This document shows positions 46,617 to 54,634 of a DNA stretch of 64,000 bases, one piece after another. The stretch is from Sporomusa acidovorans. GTDB taxonomy: Bacteria > Bacillota > Negativicutes > Sporomusales > Sporomusaceae. The first letter of the stretch is position 1. Each line of letters starts with the position of its first letter. Both the position numbers and the translations under genes were made by a program. Location: contig NZ_FNAM01000008.1 of assembly GCF_900101845.1 (NCBI RefSeq), forward strand, positions 1-64,000, read 5' to 3'. The notes beneath the pieces were generated by a model. The model had not been told where the DNA came from. It ran no database searches and saw nothing but the letters and a program-made list of their open reading frames with translations.

Positions 46617-46664
46617 GCCTCAGTATCAACTGTCACTAGGGTTAACCCCTACTTACAGTTTTCA

Positions 46665-46884
46665 TAATCTCCTCCCCATCATTCGTAGGTCACACGGCGA
46701 TTGTCAGACAGGCAGTTCTCCTGGCTCCGGATCACAGCTCACCCGCGTCTTCCCAAAGCTATGCTTCAGTGACATGTATGCGGATTTACTCCCCGTTACA
46801 GTGGCGGGACCGCGCCGGCATCACACCGGTCTTCCCTATTAAGCCCTCAGGTTGTCAGCATCACAACTTTCAACAGGCACCTAT
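46665..46884 (-). promoter_or_regulatory. Cobalamin riboswitch 6 (LuxR regulator)
   Basis: Full aptamer on the minus strand: GGTCCCGCCACTGTAACGGG core, CAGGAGAACTGCCTGTCTGA arm, and an enlarged 5' arm with GTTGAAAGTTGTGATGCTGA. The first gene downstream is the PAS-LuxR regulator, an uncommon riboswitch target. Confidence 0.9.
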
Positions 46885-46986
46885 CCCTGCAATATTCTCT
46901 TTTTTGAACTGTTACATTAAATTCCATAGTTAAACTTTAAAAGTTTCTTACTACCAGATTAATCCATTTGAATCGAAACGTAAATC

Positions 46987-46998
46987 CCTCAAATGAGG
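46987..46998. promoter_or_regulatory. Second CCTCAAATGAGG palindrome
   Basis: The same core as 45515-45536, ~100 bases upstream of riboswitch 6 and just after the WD40-like gene. A third, weaker half-like match (ACCTGAGGGGT) is at 47021-47031. Confidence 0.5.
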
Positions 46999-47051
46999 TA
47001 TTTTTCAAAAAATTCTACACCTGAGGGGTTTTTACAGTAATTATTTTATAT

Positions 47052-48485
47052 TTAATGCAATACTTTTGTTTCCGCTTTTGCCAGCAAAATCAGCTTATAC
47101 TCGCCGATGACCTGCCCGTCATCCAGTTGCAGGGGCGCTTCGACAGCCGCCGCATAGCGGCCGTCGGCACTGATGGCAGCGGCAACACAGGGACCTGCGG
47201 TAGCAGCATAATCGACAAGACGTGTCTCGGGGATTGTCACAATATATAATCCGTGTACTGACGGGTCTTTGGAACGGACATTTCTGCCCACCGCTAAGGC
47301 TGCCAGCTTGTTGCCGGCGGCGATTTCCTCAATCATACCGCCAAACTTATAGTTATTCATTAGCTTGCCCTGCAGGTCGAATACAAACAGGCTGTTGGAG
47401 TTGGGGTGTTCGACCGGTGTCGGCAGTTGCCAGTTGGCCCGGTTGTAGGTATTGCCTGTTGTAAAAACGGCATACTCCCCGATCATTCGGCTGTAATTAC
47501 CGGTGGCGTTAATATATACGCCGCCAATTTTTTGCGGCTGGCTGATACTGCGCCGCCATAATTCCTCTCCCCGCTCCCCGTCAAACAAAAAACAGCGTCC
47601 GTCGCTGGCAATAGCGGCGGCATACCGACCGTCAGGCATCATATCCGGACTTGTGCGCATCGTGACATTCTGATAGGGCGGAACTATGTCCACATAGTTA
47701 CTCCATAGTACGTTTTCCAGCTTACCGTCCAGGCAATATAAGTTCCGGTCATAGGTATATTTCACCGCATCGAAATTAGCTGCCGCAAAAGCAATTTTTT
47801 GACCCGCCGCATCCACAGCGATCCAGCTCACCCAGGCATCAAAATTGTGATCGCCGGGAAAAATTTCTATCCGTTCCCCGGCAGGCGTAAATTTGTAAAT
47901 GCGCCCCACATACTCGTTACGTCCGTCCGCATGTTTAATATACCGCTGCGCCACAGCGTAAATCATCCCGGCAGCGTCTGTCCGGACAGCAACGACTCCG
48001 GGATAGGTTTTTTCTTTAATGTCAACCCCCAGTTCAACCGCACTGGACTGACGCCATTGCACGTGGCCGTCTTTGCTGTTCAGACTGATCAGGCAGCCCT
48101 GCTGGCTGGTTTCACCAACAAGCAGCGAACGTCCGTCCGGTGAAAATTCCAAGGCAGCCAACTTGCCCAGTCCCATATTTTTACGCCAGACAAGCTTTCC
48201 CTTAGTATCATAAAGCAACACTTCCCCGGTTTCCGAACCGACAGCCAGAAACCGCCCATCTGGCGAAAAGCGGATAAAGCCTTTATTAAAACCCATCCGC
48301 TGATAATTATATACCTCGATCTGCCCTAATACGGTTTCCATTACTTTGACATAAGCACCTGTTTGCGTGCCGCTGGGTTTGCCGGCGAAGCCGGCCTGGC
48401 TGTTCATGCCAAAAATATATACAGCTAAAGCGCCAAGCGTACCAATGAACAATAGGGCGATCCCTGTCGTAATTAGCTTTTTCAT
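47052..48485 (-). CDS. Membrane-anchored beta-propeller (WD40/PQQ-like) protein
   Basis: A 477-residue protein with an N-terminal membrane anchor or signal (LITTGIALLFIGTLGALAVYIFG). About seven blades follow, with motifs such as IRFSPDGRFLAVGSETGEVLLYDTKGKLVW and LEFSPDGRSLLVGETSQQGCL, which are WD40- and PQQ-like. It lies four bases after the EcfT gene, so it is co-translated with the ECF transporter. Placed outside the membrane, it might scaffold or present substrate to the transporter. No catalytic motif is seen. Confidence 0.78.
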   Translation of the reverse strand: MKKLITTGIALLFIGTLGALAVYIFGMNSQAGFAGKPSGTQTGAYVKVMETVLGQIEVYNYQRMGFNKGFIRFSPDGRFLAVGSETGEVLLYDTKGKLVWRKNMGLGKLAALEFSPDGRSLLVGETSQQGCLISLNSKDGHVQWRQSSAVELGVDIKEKTYPGVVAVRTDAAGMIYAVAQRYIKHADGRNEYVGRIYKFTPAGERIEIFPGDHNFDAWVSWIAVDAAGQKIAFAAANFDAVKYTYDRNLYCLDGKLENVLWSNYVDIVPPYQNVTMRTSPDMMPDGRYAAAIASDGRCFLFDGERGEELWRRSISQPQKIGGVYINATGNYSRMIGEYAVFTTGNTYNRANWQLPTPVEHPNSNSLFVFDLQGKLMNNYKFGGMIEEIAAGNKLAALAVGRNVRSKDPSVHGLYIVTIPETRLVDYAATAGPCVAAAISADGRYAAAVEAPLQLDDGQVIGEYKLILLAKAETKVLH

Positions 48486-48488
48486 ACC

Positions 48489-49376
48489 TTACAGCCACAC
48501 TTTCATCCAGTCATATAGCTTGCGCCAGGAAGGCAGATAGAAAAGACCGTTAAACTGCAATACATCCACGGTTTTAAGCAAAATAATTCCGATTATTATC
48601 AATAACAGACCATAGCAGAGAAACCGCTCCCCCAGCGGCCATGCCGGCAACGCCACTTGTGGCACTTCCCGGCCAAAACCACGACTTTCAACCGAGGAAG
48701 CCAGCGTTGCCGCCCGGCGCAGCGTCCGTGCCAAAATAGGAAACAAGGTTTGAAAAGCGGTTTGCAGCAGGCGCCGGGGGGACACGGTTCGAAGAGGGTT
48801 AAATCCTCTTAATCGCTGAGCCGTCAGCACCACAGCCGTCTCTTGAAAAATAACAGGCAAAAACCTGAGGCCGGTGACCAGCATAAAACCTAATTCATAA
48901 GGAAAACGCCAAGCCAGCAGGCTGCGCAGCAGCTGCCTAGGGTCCGATGTCCAGTTAATCAACAGCCCCAAGGTTAGCGTGGTACCTGAACGCAACGCCT
49001 GCACAGCGCCATATTCCAGTCCCTCCCGGTAGATGTATACCCCGCCGGTCAATGCGCCAATAACCGGTGTTGCCGGTGGCAGCAAGCAGGCAATCACCGT
49101 GCGCGGCTCCCTGCTGTAAAATAACGCCTGGCTTGCCATCGAACCCCAGATGCCAAGCAGGATAAACACCATAAGAATACGCCATCTGGCAAGGGAAGAC
49201 CGGGCAAACGCATGCAACAAAAGAGCCAGGCAAAATAACAAAAAGAGCGACTGCGGACTATCCACCACTAAAACCGCGGCTGCGAGCAGAACAAGCAGCA
49301 CCATTTTTGTCCGGACGTCAATTTTATGAAGCAAAGTCTGTCCGGGGGAAGCCTCCCAGACATTTCTGTCGTACAT
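48489..49376 (-). CDS. ecfT: ECF transporter transmembrane component (EcfT/CbiQ-like)
   Basis: A 295-residue T component. The two coupling-helix signatures are recognisable as AQRLRGFNPL and ESRGFGRE, preceded by five or so membrane helices (MVLLVLLAAAVLVVDSPQSLFLLF). ATG 49376 overlaps the EcfA gene by 53 bases, indicating translational coupling. It links the ATPases to the S component encoded upstream. The operon is behind the truncated riboswitch 7, so a cobalt or corrinoid-related substrate is likely but not proved. Confidence 0.9.
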   Translation of the reverse strand: MYDRNVWEASPGQTLLHKIDVRTKMVLLVLLAAAVLVVDSPQSLFLLFCLALLLHAFARSSLARWRILMVFILLGIWGSMASQALFYSREPRTVIACLLPPATPVIGALTGGVYIYREGLEYGAVQALRSGTTLTLGLLINWTSDPRQLLRSLLAWRFPYELGFMLVTGLRFLPVIFQETAVVLTAQRLRGFNPLRTVSPRRLLQTAFQTLFPILARTLRRAATLASSVESRGFGREVPQVALPAWPLGERFLCYGLLLIIIGIILLKTVDVLQFNGLFYLPSWRKLYDWMKVWL

Positions 49377-51045
49377 AGCCTACCACCTCCTCGACAGTAA
49401 GCGCCGTCCCACCGTACAAAGCCTGTGCCGTAAGCAGCGCGGCAGGCGCTTTGAGTCCGGCTGACTCCAGCATAGCCTGATCCTGAAAAACGGCAGCCGG
49501 CACATCATCGGCCACAATCCGTCCCTGCCGCATAACGACAATACGGTCGGCAAACCGTGCGGCCACCTCCGCATCATGAGTACAAAAAACAATGGCGCCG
49601 CCGGCGCTGGTATATTCTTTAAGCAGCTGCGCAATATCTTCAATATGCCCGATATCCTGGCCGGTTGTCGGTTCATCCAACAGCAGAATGGCAGGCTGAC
49701 AGGCCAGTACGGCGGCAATCGCCACCCGCAGCCGCTGACCCCGGCTTAAGGCCAAAGGAAAATCCGTCTCCAAACCGGTTAGGCCTAATTTTTCCAACAG
49801 CAACTGACAGTATCCGCTCCAACCACAGCTATCTCCCTTGCGCTGCTGCAAACTAAAGCCGATTTCCTCCTGTACGGTATTATTGAATAACATAAAATCC
49901 GGATTTTGTAAAACCATACCGACTGCTGACGACACACCTGTAACCTTTTTCCCCAATACATGGATCTCCCCGGCCGCTGGTTTCAGCAAGCCGCCAATGA
50001 GATGCAGCAATGTCGACTTACCGGCGCCATTACTCCCCATAAGTGCAATAAACTGCCCGGAAAAAACGGTAAAATCAATGTTATTGAGCACCGGTTGCGC
50101 CGGTCTATTATAAAAAAATGAAAGCTGCCGAACAGCAACAGCCGCCTGTCTAAGAGGCTGCTCTTCTGCCGCAGCCTGCTTAGGCAAGGCAGCCGGCAGC
50201 TCATAAGCAGACACACGGTAACGCTGCCGGATGGCAGCCACGGCATCACCGATATCGGCCGAACGGGCTGCAATTCCTAATTGGTGACAAATCATAACAG
50301 GCTGCGGCAGCCTGAGACCGTAGGCGGCAAACAGTTCCGGGCGGCTATAGGCCGCTTCGCGCCCGCCCTGCCAGATAAGCTTCCCGGCCTCCATAATGGC
50401 AACCCTATGGCACAAAGGCAATACCTCATGCAGCCGGTGCTCTACCAGGACAATGGTAATTTCCCGGTCAATGTTGAGCCGTTTCAATACGGCAAGCAGT
50501 TCGCCTGCTCCCTGCGGATCCAGTTGGCTGATGGGTTCGTCCAGAGCCAGCACTTTAGGCTTCGCCGCCAATACAGCCGCTACCGCCAGCCGTTGTTTCT
50601 GGCCGCCTGACAGCGCATGTACGCTCGTCTCAGCTTTATCCAACAAGCCTACCAGTTGCAGTGCTTCCAGGACCTGCGGCTTAGCCTGGACGAAGGGTAT
50701 TCCCATATTTTCCAGAACAAAATTCACTTCATCAAATACAGTTGTTGAGAAGATTTGATCATCCGGGTTTTGAAACACCATACCTACCGTATGGCTCATC
50801 GCCGCCACGGACAGACTGCGCGTAGACTGACCGCAGACAATAATCTCTCCGTCGAGTTCACCACCGCTTTCATGAGGAATCAGCCCATTAAGCATTTTTA
50901 GCAAGGTACTTTTTCCACAGCCTGTCGCCCCTGTGAGCAGCAAAAATTCTCCCGGCAGAATCCGTAGGCTGAACCTATTGACACTGGGAGCATTGCGGTG
51001 CTTATAAGTAAATGAAACATTGCAAAATTCCACCATACTATCCAT
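49324..51045 (-). CDS. ecfA: ECF transporter ATPase, two ABC domains fused (EcfA1-EcfA2)
   Basis: A 573-residue double ATPase. Domain 1 (residues 1-~270): Walker A TGATGCGKST, Q-loop VFQNPDDQIFS, signature LSGGQKQR, Walker B VLALDEPISQLDP. Domain 2 (~300-573): Walker A MGSNGAGKST, Q-loop VLQNPDFMLFN, a weaker signature LSRGQRLR, Walker B ILLLDEPTTG. ATG 51045 lies within the end of the S-component gene. It drives the EcfT/S complex. The altered second signature suggests asymmetric ATP sites. Confidence 0.92.
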   Translation of the reverse strand: MDSMVEFCNVSFTYKHRNAPSVNRFSLRILPGEFLLLTGATGCGKSTLLKMLNGLIPHESGGELDGEIIVCGQSTRSLSVAAMSHTVGMVFQNPDDQIFSTTVFDEVNFVLENMGIPFVQAKPQVLEALQLVGLLDKAETSVHALSGGQKQRLAVAAVLAAKPKVLALDEPISQLDPQGAGELLAVLKRLNIDREITIVLVEHRLHEVLPLCHRVAIMEAGKLIWQGGREAAYSRPELFAAYGLRLPQPVMICHQLGIAARSADIGDAVAAIRQRYRVSAYELPAALPKQAAAEEQPLRQAAVAVRQLSFFYNRPAQPVLNNIDFTVFSGQFIALMGSNGAGKSTLLHLIGGLLKPAAGEIHVLGKKVTGVSSAVGMVLQNPDFMLFNNTVQEEIGFSLQQRKGDSCGWSGYCQLLLEKLGLTGLETDFPLALSRGQRLRVAIAAVLACQPAILLLDEPTTGQDIGHIEDIAQLLKEYTSAGGAIVFCTHDAEVAARFADRIVVMRQGRIVADDVPAAVFQDQAMLESAGLKAPAALLTAQALYGGTALTVEEVVGYVRQKCLGGFPRTDFAS

Positions 51046-51049
51046 TCAA

Positions 51050-52693
51050 TCAGTCCCCTCCCACTCTGGCTAACCGGTTGCCTAAGAACATGCCGCAGAC
51101 AGCGCCAACCGCCGTATAGATAAAGCCGTTTATAACCAGGACCATGCCGATATACCAGGCGGCATAATACAGGCGATACAAAAACGCCATAGCCTGCAAC
51201 CCCACATAGGTCGAGATCATATCAGCCGCGCCACAGCTAACTGCCAAAAGAAGCATCTTGCCCACCGGCAGGCTGTCCTGCTCCCGTTTTTGCAGCCAGC
51301 TATACATGCCGCTGCCATAAATCATGATTTCCAGCAAAAGAGCCTGCAAACTATAGGACAACAGACTGATGGGGGAAACTTGTCCGAAAGCCAGCATACC
51401 TAACAGCATCCGGACAATAGTCATCAATGCCACAACACCCGGACGGGGAATGAGGATAATGAGCGCGACCACCATCATGTAGAGAAATACACCACTAAAT
51501 AAGCCGGTAATCAAAACACTAAACGGCCCCATTACTATATGAAAAAAATCATTTGCTAACGTAGACGGTACCGTTACTATCGCAAACGCCGCCGCACCAA
51601 ACAGTGCGATCGTGACCAGCCAGCGTGTTTTTAACAGTGTCAGCACCTGTCGCAGCCGCCTAACGGCAACAAACAGGCCCGCAAGCACCGCCAATACGGC
51701 TATGCTGACTACGGCCATCGCCCTGTTGTCTTTTTTCACAACAGTAAGCGGTGCTTCATAGACCAGTGTCGACGTTACCCCGTCATGTAACTCTGCCTGC
51801 AGCAGATAGTCCCCGCCGGTCAAATCACGTTCATCCGCATACACTGGAATTTGCAGCCGTTGCCGCTCATCGCCGTTTATGGCCGTAAATACTTCTAAAT
51901 AATTTTTTTGGCTGTCCAGAGCACCGCCGTTAACATCTTCATTGGTCGCACCGGGGGTAAACAGGCCGTTCACCGGTTGATGGCTCACAGCATCCAACAG
52001 TCTGACGGTAACTACTACCAATTTTTGCACACCGGCAGAGTTGGCAATATCCACGCCTAGATGTGTCACCGGATGAATGGCTTCAATCTCCTGATTAGAA
52101 GCCCCCTTGCCTGCCAATAAATTTTTATAATAGTCCCATTGCCTGTCCCTCAGCACCAGGGTATTGCGTCCCATACGTTCATCGGTCTTGCCGTCTTTGT
52201 CCAACGGTAAAACAATACCGGCTATTGTAAGAGCCGCAGCAGCGTTGCCTTTACCTTCTGTCACAGTAACAGGCACCTGTTGTGTAATTGTTCCTGCCGT
52301 GATGGCCGCCTGGTATCTGCCAGGCGGCAAGTCTGCCGCCACCTGCAAGGACAATAAGTCATACCACTGACTGTATCCCCCTGCCAGCAGCACGTTTCTA
52401 GTTAAAACATACCGGTCTGCCGACTGGTTGATTTCCCAGTTTGCCTGAGTACCTGCCGGTTGGAAGCCAGGCGGCAGGCTGATGGTGACGACTGCCTCTT
52501 GGGCGGCGGCGTTGCGATTTTCAATACTGAACAGGGCTGCCGTCGGTGTGCCCGGCGCAACCGAGTCCCTGGCCTTACCCAAATAATAGGGAAACTGGCA
52601 GGAAAACGACAAGCCATCTTTAGCGTGACCGGCAATTGCCACTAAGACCAATAGTACTGCCAGCAAGCCGCTCAGTGCCCTTTTGCTAGGCAA
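51050..52693 (-). CDS. ECF-type S component with a large extracytoplasmic domain
   Basis: TTG 52693 (AGGAGGGG five bases upstream) opens a signal peptide (LLAVLLVLVAIAGHA). About 310 extracytoplasmic residues follow in Ig-like beta domains (FSIENRNAAAQEAVVTISLPPGFQP; VVVTVRLLDAVSHQPVNGLFTPG). A membrane helix comes next (MAVVSIAVLAVLAGLFVAV), then a six-helix domain of the ECF S-component kind (FFHIVMGPFSVLITGLFSGVFLYMMVV to AVGAVCGMFLGNRLARVG). Usual S components have ~180-220 residues and no outer domain. It is followed directly by EcfA and EcfT. The ligand is unknown; B12-riboswitch heritage points to corrinoid or cobalt. Confidence 0.78.
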   Translation of the reverse strand: MPSKRALSGLLAVLLVLVAIAGHAKDGLSFSCQFPYYLGKARDSVAPGTPTAALFSIENRNAAAQEAVVTISLPPGFQPAGTQANWEINQSADRYVLTRNVLLAGGYSQWYDLLSLQVAADLPPGRYQAAITAGTITQQVPVTVTEGKGNAAAALTIAGIVLPLDKDGKTDERMGRNTLVLRDRQWDYYKNLLAGKGASNQEIEAIHPVTHLGVDIANSAGVQKLVVVTVRLLDAVSHQPVNGLFTPGATNEDVNGGALDSQKNYLEVFTAINGDERQRLQIPVYADERDLTGGDYLLQAELHDGVTSTLVYEAPLTVVKKDNRAMAVVSIAVLAVLAGLFVAVRRLRQVLTLLKTRWLVTIALFGAAAFAIVTVPSTLANDFFHIVMGPFSVLITGLFSGVFLYMMVVALIILIPRPGVVALMTIVRMLLGMLAFGQVSPISLLSYSLQALLLEIMIYGSGMYSWLQKREQDSLPVGKMLLLAVSCGAADMISTYVGLQAMAFLYRLYYAAWYIGMVLVINGFIYTAVGAVCGMFLGNRLARVGGD

Positions 52694-52719
52694 GTTCTCC
52701 CCTCCTTTAAAACAAAGAA

Positions 52720-52756
52720 ATAAAAAATGCATCCCCTACTATTAGGAGATGCATTT
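52720..52756 (-). terminator. Riboswitch 7 terminator
   Basis: AAATGCATC/GATGCATTT stem followed by TTTTTTATTT on the minus strand, between the riboswitch fragment and the S-component gene. With the aptamer cut, this terminator may be always on or regulated otherwise. Confidence 0.75.
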
Positions 52757-52828
52757 CGGGTCTGCTATATTTTGCCAAAAACAGTTGCCCTCCGGCCCTT
52801 GGTTTTTAACCATATAACATACAAGCTT

Positions 52829-52918
52829 CAATCCCCTACCCATTTCTCGTGGGTTTAACGGCGACTGTCAGTTAGGCAGTTCTCCGGCTTTGGTTCATGG
52901 CTCGTCCAATCTTTCCTT
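52829..52918 (-). promoter_or_regulatory. Truncated cobalamin riboswitch 7 (3' half only)
   Basis: The minus-strand arm GGAGAACTGCCTAACTGACA and the terminal AAACCCACGAGAAATGGG segment match the 3' halves of the other riboswitches. Homology stops at ~52918, exactly at the stop codon of the exported CbiK gene. The B12 box and the 5' half are missing. Confidence 0.85.
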
Positions 52919-53948
52919 ATTTCATCATATGGTGAACAGCCGGCTGAACGGTCTCAGCTTCCAGTGCATTCCAGGCATCATTAGCCCGCTCAACAAAAAG
53001 TTTACGGACATTTTCATTTTCACCTAACCCATGAATATACGCCGATACATGGAAGCCTGCTTTTTCTAAAATCGATTTATGCGATTCCGGATCTGATCCT
53101 GCCATATCATTATTTGCATGATCACCGGCAACCATCATCATCGGAATCAACGTTACATTTTTAATTCCCTTTGCTTTTAATTGCGGAATGACTGTTTCTA
53201 AACCCGGCCATCCTTCTACTGTATAAATAAAGACATTATTCATACCCATTTCTTGTAAGCGGGCCTGCATAACCGAATAATAAGCATTAGCGGGATGCGG
53301 CGTACCATGATCCATTAATAAAACAGCGTCACGTTTACCGATTCTAGGGAATTCCGTCTTAATTGCCTGTAAAGCTTCCGTAACATCATCAGCTTGGTTT
53401 TCCTGTCCCATCCAATACATCAGGGACGTTCCCATGGTCATTTTTTTAAATTGATGCTTGTATAAATCAAAAATTGCACTGTCATAAGCATATTCCATTC
53501 CCGGAATAATATCTAATGTTGTAAGCGCTATACGCGTATAGCCTTCTGCTTTCAATTGAGCTAAAGCCTCTTCCGGCGTTGGAATTTTTATTCCTTCCTT
53601 TTGCTGAATTCGATCAACAATAATATGGGAAGTAAACGCTAAAACAACTTTCGTATCCGGGTGCGCAGCCTGAATGTCCGCTACAGTTTTTTCAATTGTT
53701 ACCCGGCGTGAATCCGCATATGTCGTACCAAAACTCATCACAACAATAGCATCCTTATTTGCCAGATCCTTCATGCCCGCATTTTCTGATACACGTACGC
53801 CAATTTCTGCTGCCCGTTTGAGCGCCGGCGTCGCGTTTTTCACCTCAGGATTTAGTTGATAAGCCGCATACGTTGTTGCTACATTGGCACCAATAAATGC
53901 GACACATGCCATAGAACCAATGATAATTCTTTTCCATTTTTCTTCCAT
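52917..53948 (-). CDS. Exported (periplasmic) cobaltochelatase-like CbiK
   Basis: A CbiK-family class II chelatase with an N-terminal signal or anchor (IIIGSMACVAFIGANVATTYA). The three metal-site residues are present at family spacing: His214 (LLMDHGTPHPAN), Glu245 (YTVEGWPGL) and His277 (VAGDHANNDMAG). ATG 53948 follows AGGAGGAG. Periplasmic CbiK homologues are known in Desulfovibrio (CbiKP), where a role in metal or heme transport was proposed. The gene is behind riboswitch 8, a degenerate aptamer piece sits between, and its stop codon abuts a cut riboswitch. It is AT-richer than its neighbours, consistent with insertion. Confidence 0.9.
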   Translation of the reverse strand: MEEKWKRIIIGSMACVAFIGANVATTYAAYQLNPEVKNATPALKRAAEIGVRVSENAGMKDLANKDAIVVMSFGTTYADSRRVTIEKTVADIQAAHPDTKVVLAFTSHIIVDRIQQKEGIKIPTPEEALAQLKAEGYTRIALTTLDIIPGMEYAYDSAIFDLYKHQFKKMTMGTSLMYWMGQENQADDVTEALQAIKTEFPRIGKRDAVLLMDHGTPHPANAYYSVMQARLQEMGMNNVFIYTVEGWPGLETVIPQLKAKGIKNVTLIPMMMVAGDHANNDMAGSDPESHKSILEKAGFHVSAYIHGLGENENVRKLFVERANDAWNALEAETVQPAVHHMMK

Positions 53949-53984
53949 TTTATCTCCTCCTAATAAAAATGAGCCAATCTCTTT

Positions 53985-54065
53985 CCTGCGTTCGCAGATA
54001 TAGTATTAGGCAGGTAGTTCTCCCGGCCCGGGGATCTTTCCGCCAAACCTTCCCGCGAACGTTCG
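53985..54065 (-). promoter_or_regulatory. Degenerate cobalamin riboswitch fragment upstream of exported CbiK
   Basis: Minus-strand GGGAAGGTTTGGCGGAAAGATC followed by CGGGAGAACTACCTGCCTAA resembles the 3' half of a cobalamin aptamer, but the B12-box core is absent. It lies ~40 bases before the cbiK ribosome site. It may be a relic or an unusually short variant. Confidence 0.5.
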
Positions 54066-54270
54066 GGTTTACCGTATAAGCAGTGTTCGCTAATCGCTTC
54101 ATTCTGCAAATATATCTGATACAAGCCAGTTGTTTATTATTACATAGGCATCCTCCTCATTTTAAAATTATTATCTATATCAAAAAAATAATTGTAGAAA
54201 AGAAGGGCCAAAATGACCCGCGCCAATGGCGCAATATTCGAAAGGAGCGTAAGAAAAATGTTAGAATATA

Positions 54271-54301
54271 TTAAAACTCCTGACCGTTTAAAGTCAGGAG
54301 T
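54271..54301 (-). terminator. Second terminator of riboswitch 8
   Basis: ACTCCTGAC/GTCAGGAGT stem followed by TTTTAATATATT on the minus strand. Confidence 0.65.
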
Positions 54302-54319
54302 AATAACCCAGTAAGCAAA

Positions 54320-54348
54320 TAAAAATCTCCTGGCAGGTTAACCAGGAG
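54320..54348 (-). terminator. Riboswitch 8 expression-platform terminator
   Basis: CTCCTGGTTAACC/CCAGGAG-type stem followed by ATTTTTATTT on the minus strand. Confidence 0.75.
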
Positions 54349-54375
54349 CGAATTTAGCAAAGTACACAAATACTT

Positions 54376-54576
54376 ACTGTAATCCCCTCCCCATACCTCG
54401 TGGGTAACAAACGGTGATTGTCAGATAGGCAGTTCTCCTGACTTCGGATCGTCGCTTGCTTAAACCTTCCCAAGACCTGTTGTCCCAGTGGCATATCTTA
54501 AGCTTGCTCCCCGTTACAGTGGCGGGACCGCGCCGGCTTTTAACCGGTCTTCCCTATTAAGCCTGTAGGCACCTAT
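54376..54576 (-). promoter_or_regulatory. Cobalamin riboswitch 8 (exported CbiK)
   Basis: Full aptamer on the minus strand with GGTCCCGCCACTGTAACGGG and GTCAGGAGAACTGCCTATCT. Very similar to riboswitches 4 and 9. Between it and cbiK (53949-54375) there are two terminators and the degenerate fragment, but no convincing gene. Confidence 0.92.
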
Positions 54577-54605
54577 CTCATTTATGCAATTTTCCTTACG
54601 TGCTA

Positions 54606-54634
54606 AAGATATCATGTCCGGAAACAATTGTCAA
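54606..54634 (-). promoter_or_regulatory. Promoter of riboswitch 8
   Basis: TTGACA (54629-54634) and TATCTT (54606-54611) lie 17 bases apart on the minus strand; the -35 overlaps the stop codon of the HD-GYP gene. Confidence 0.7.

Noticed and set aside
54259..54306. 15-codon plus-strand frame with a perfect AAAGGAGCG site (MLEYIKTPDRLKSG)
   Set aside because: It overlaps the riboswitch 8 terminator stems and stops at once; at most a decayed gene start.
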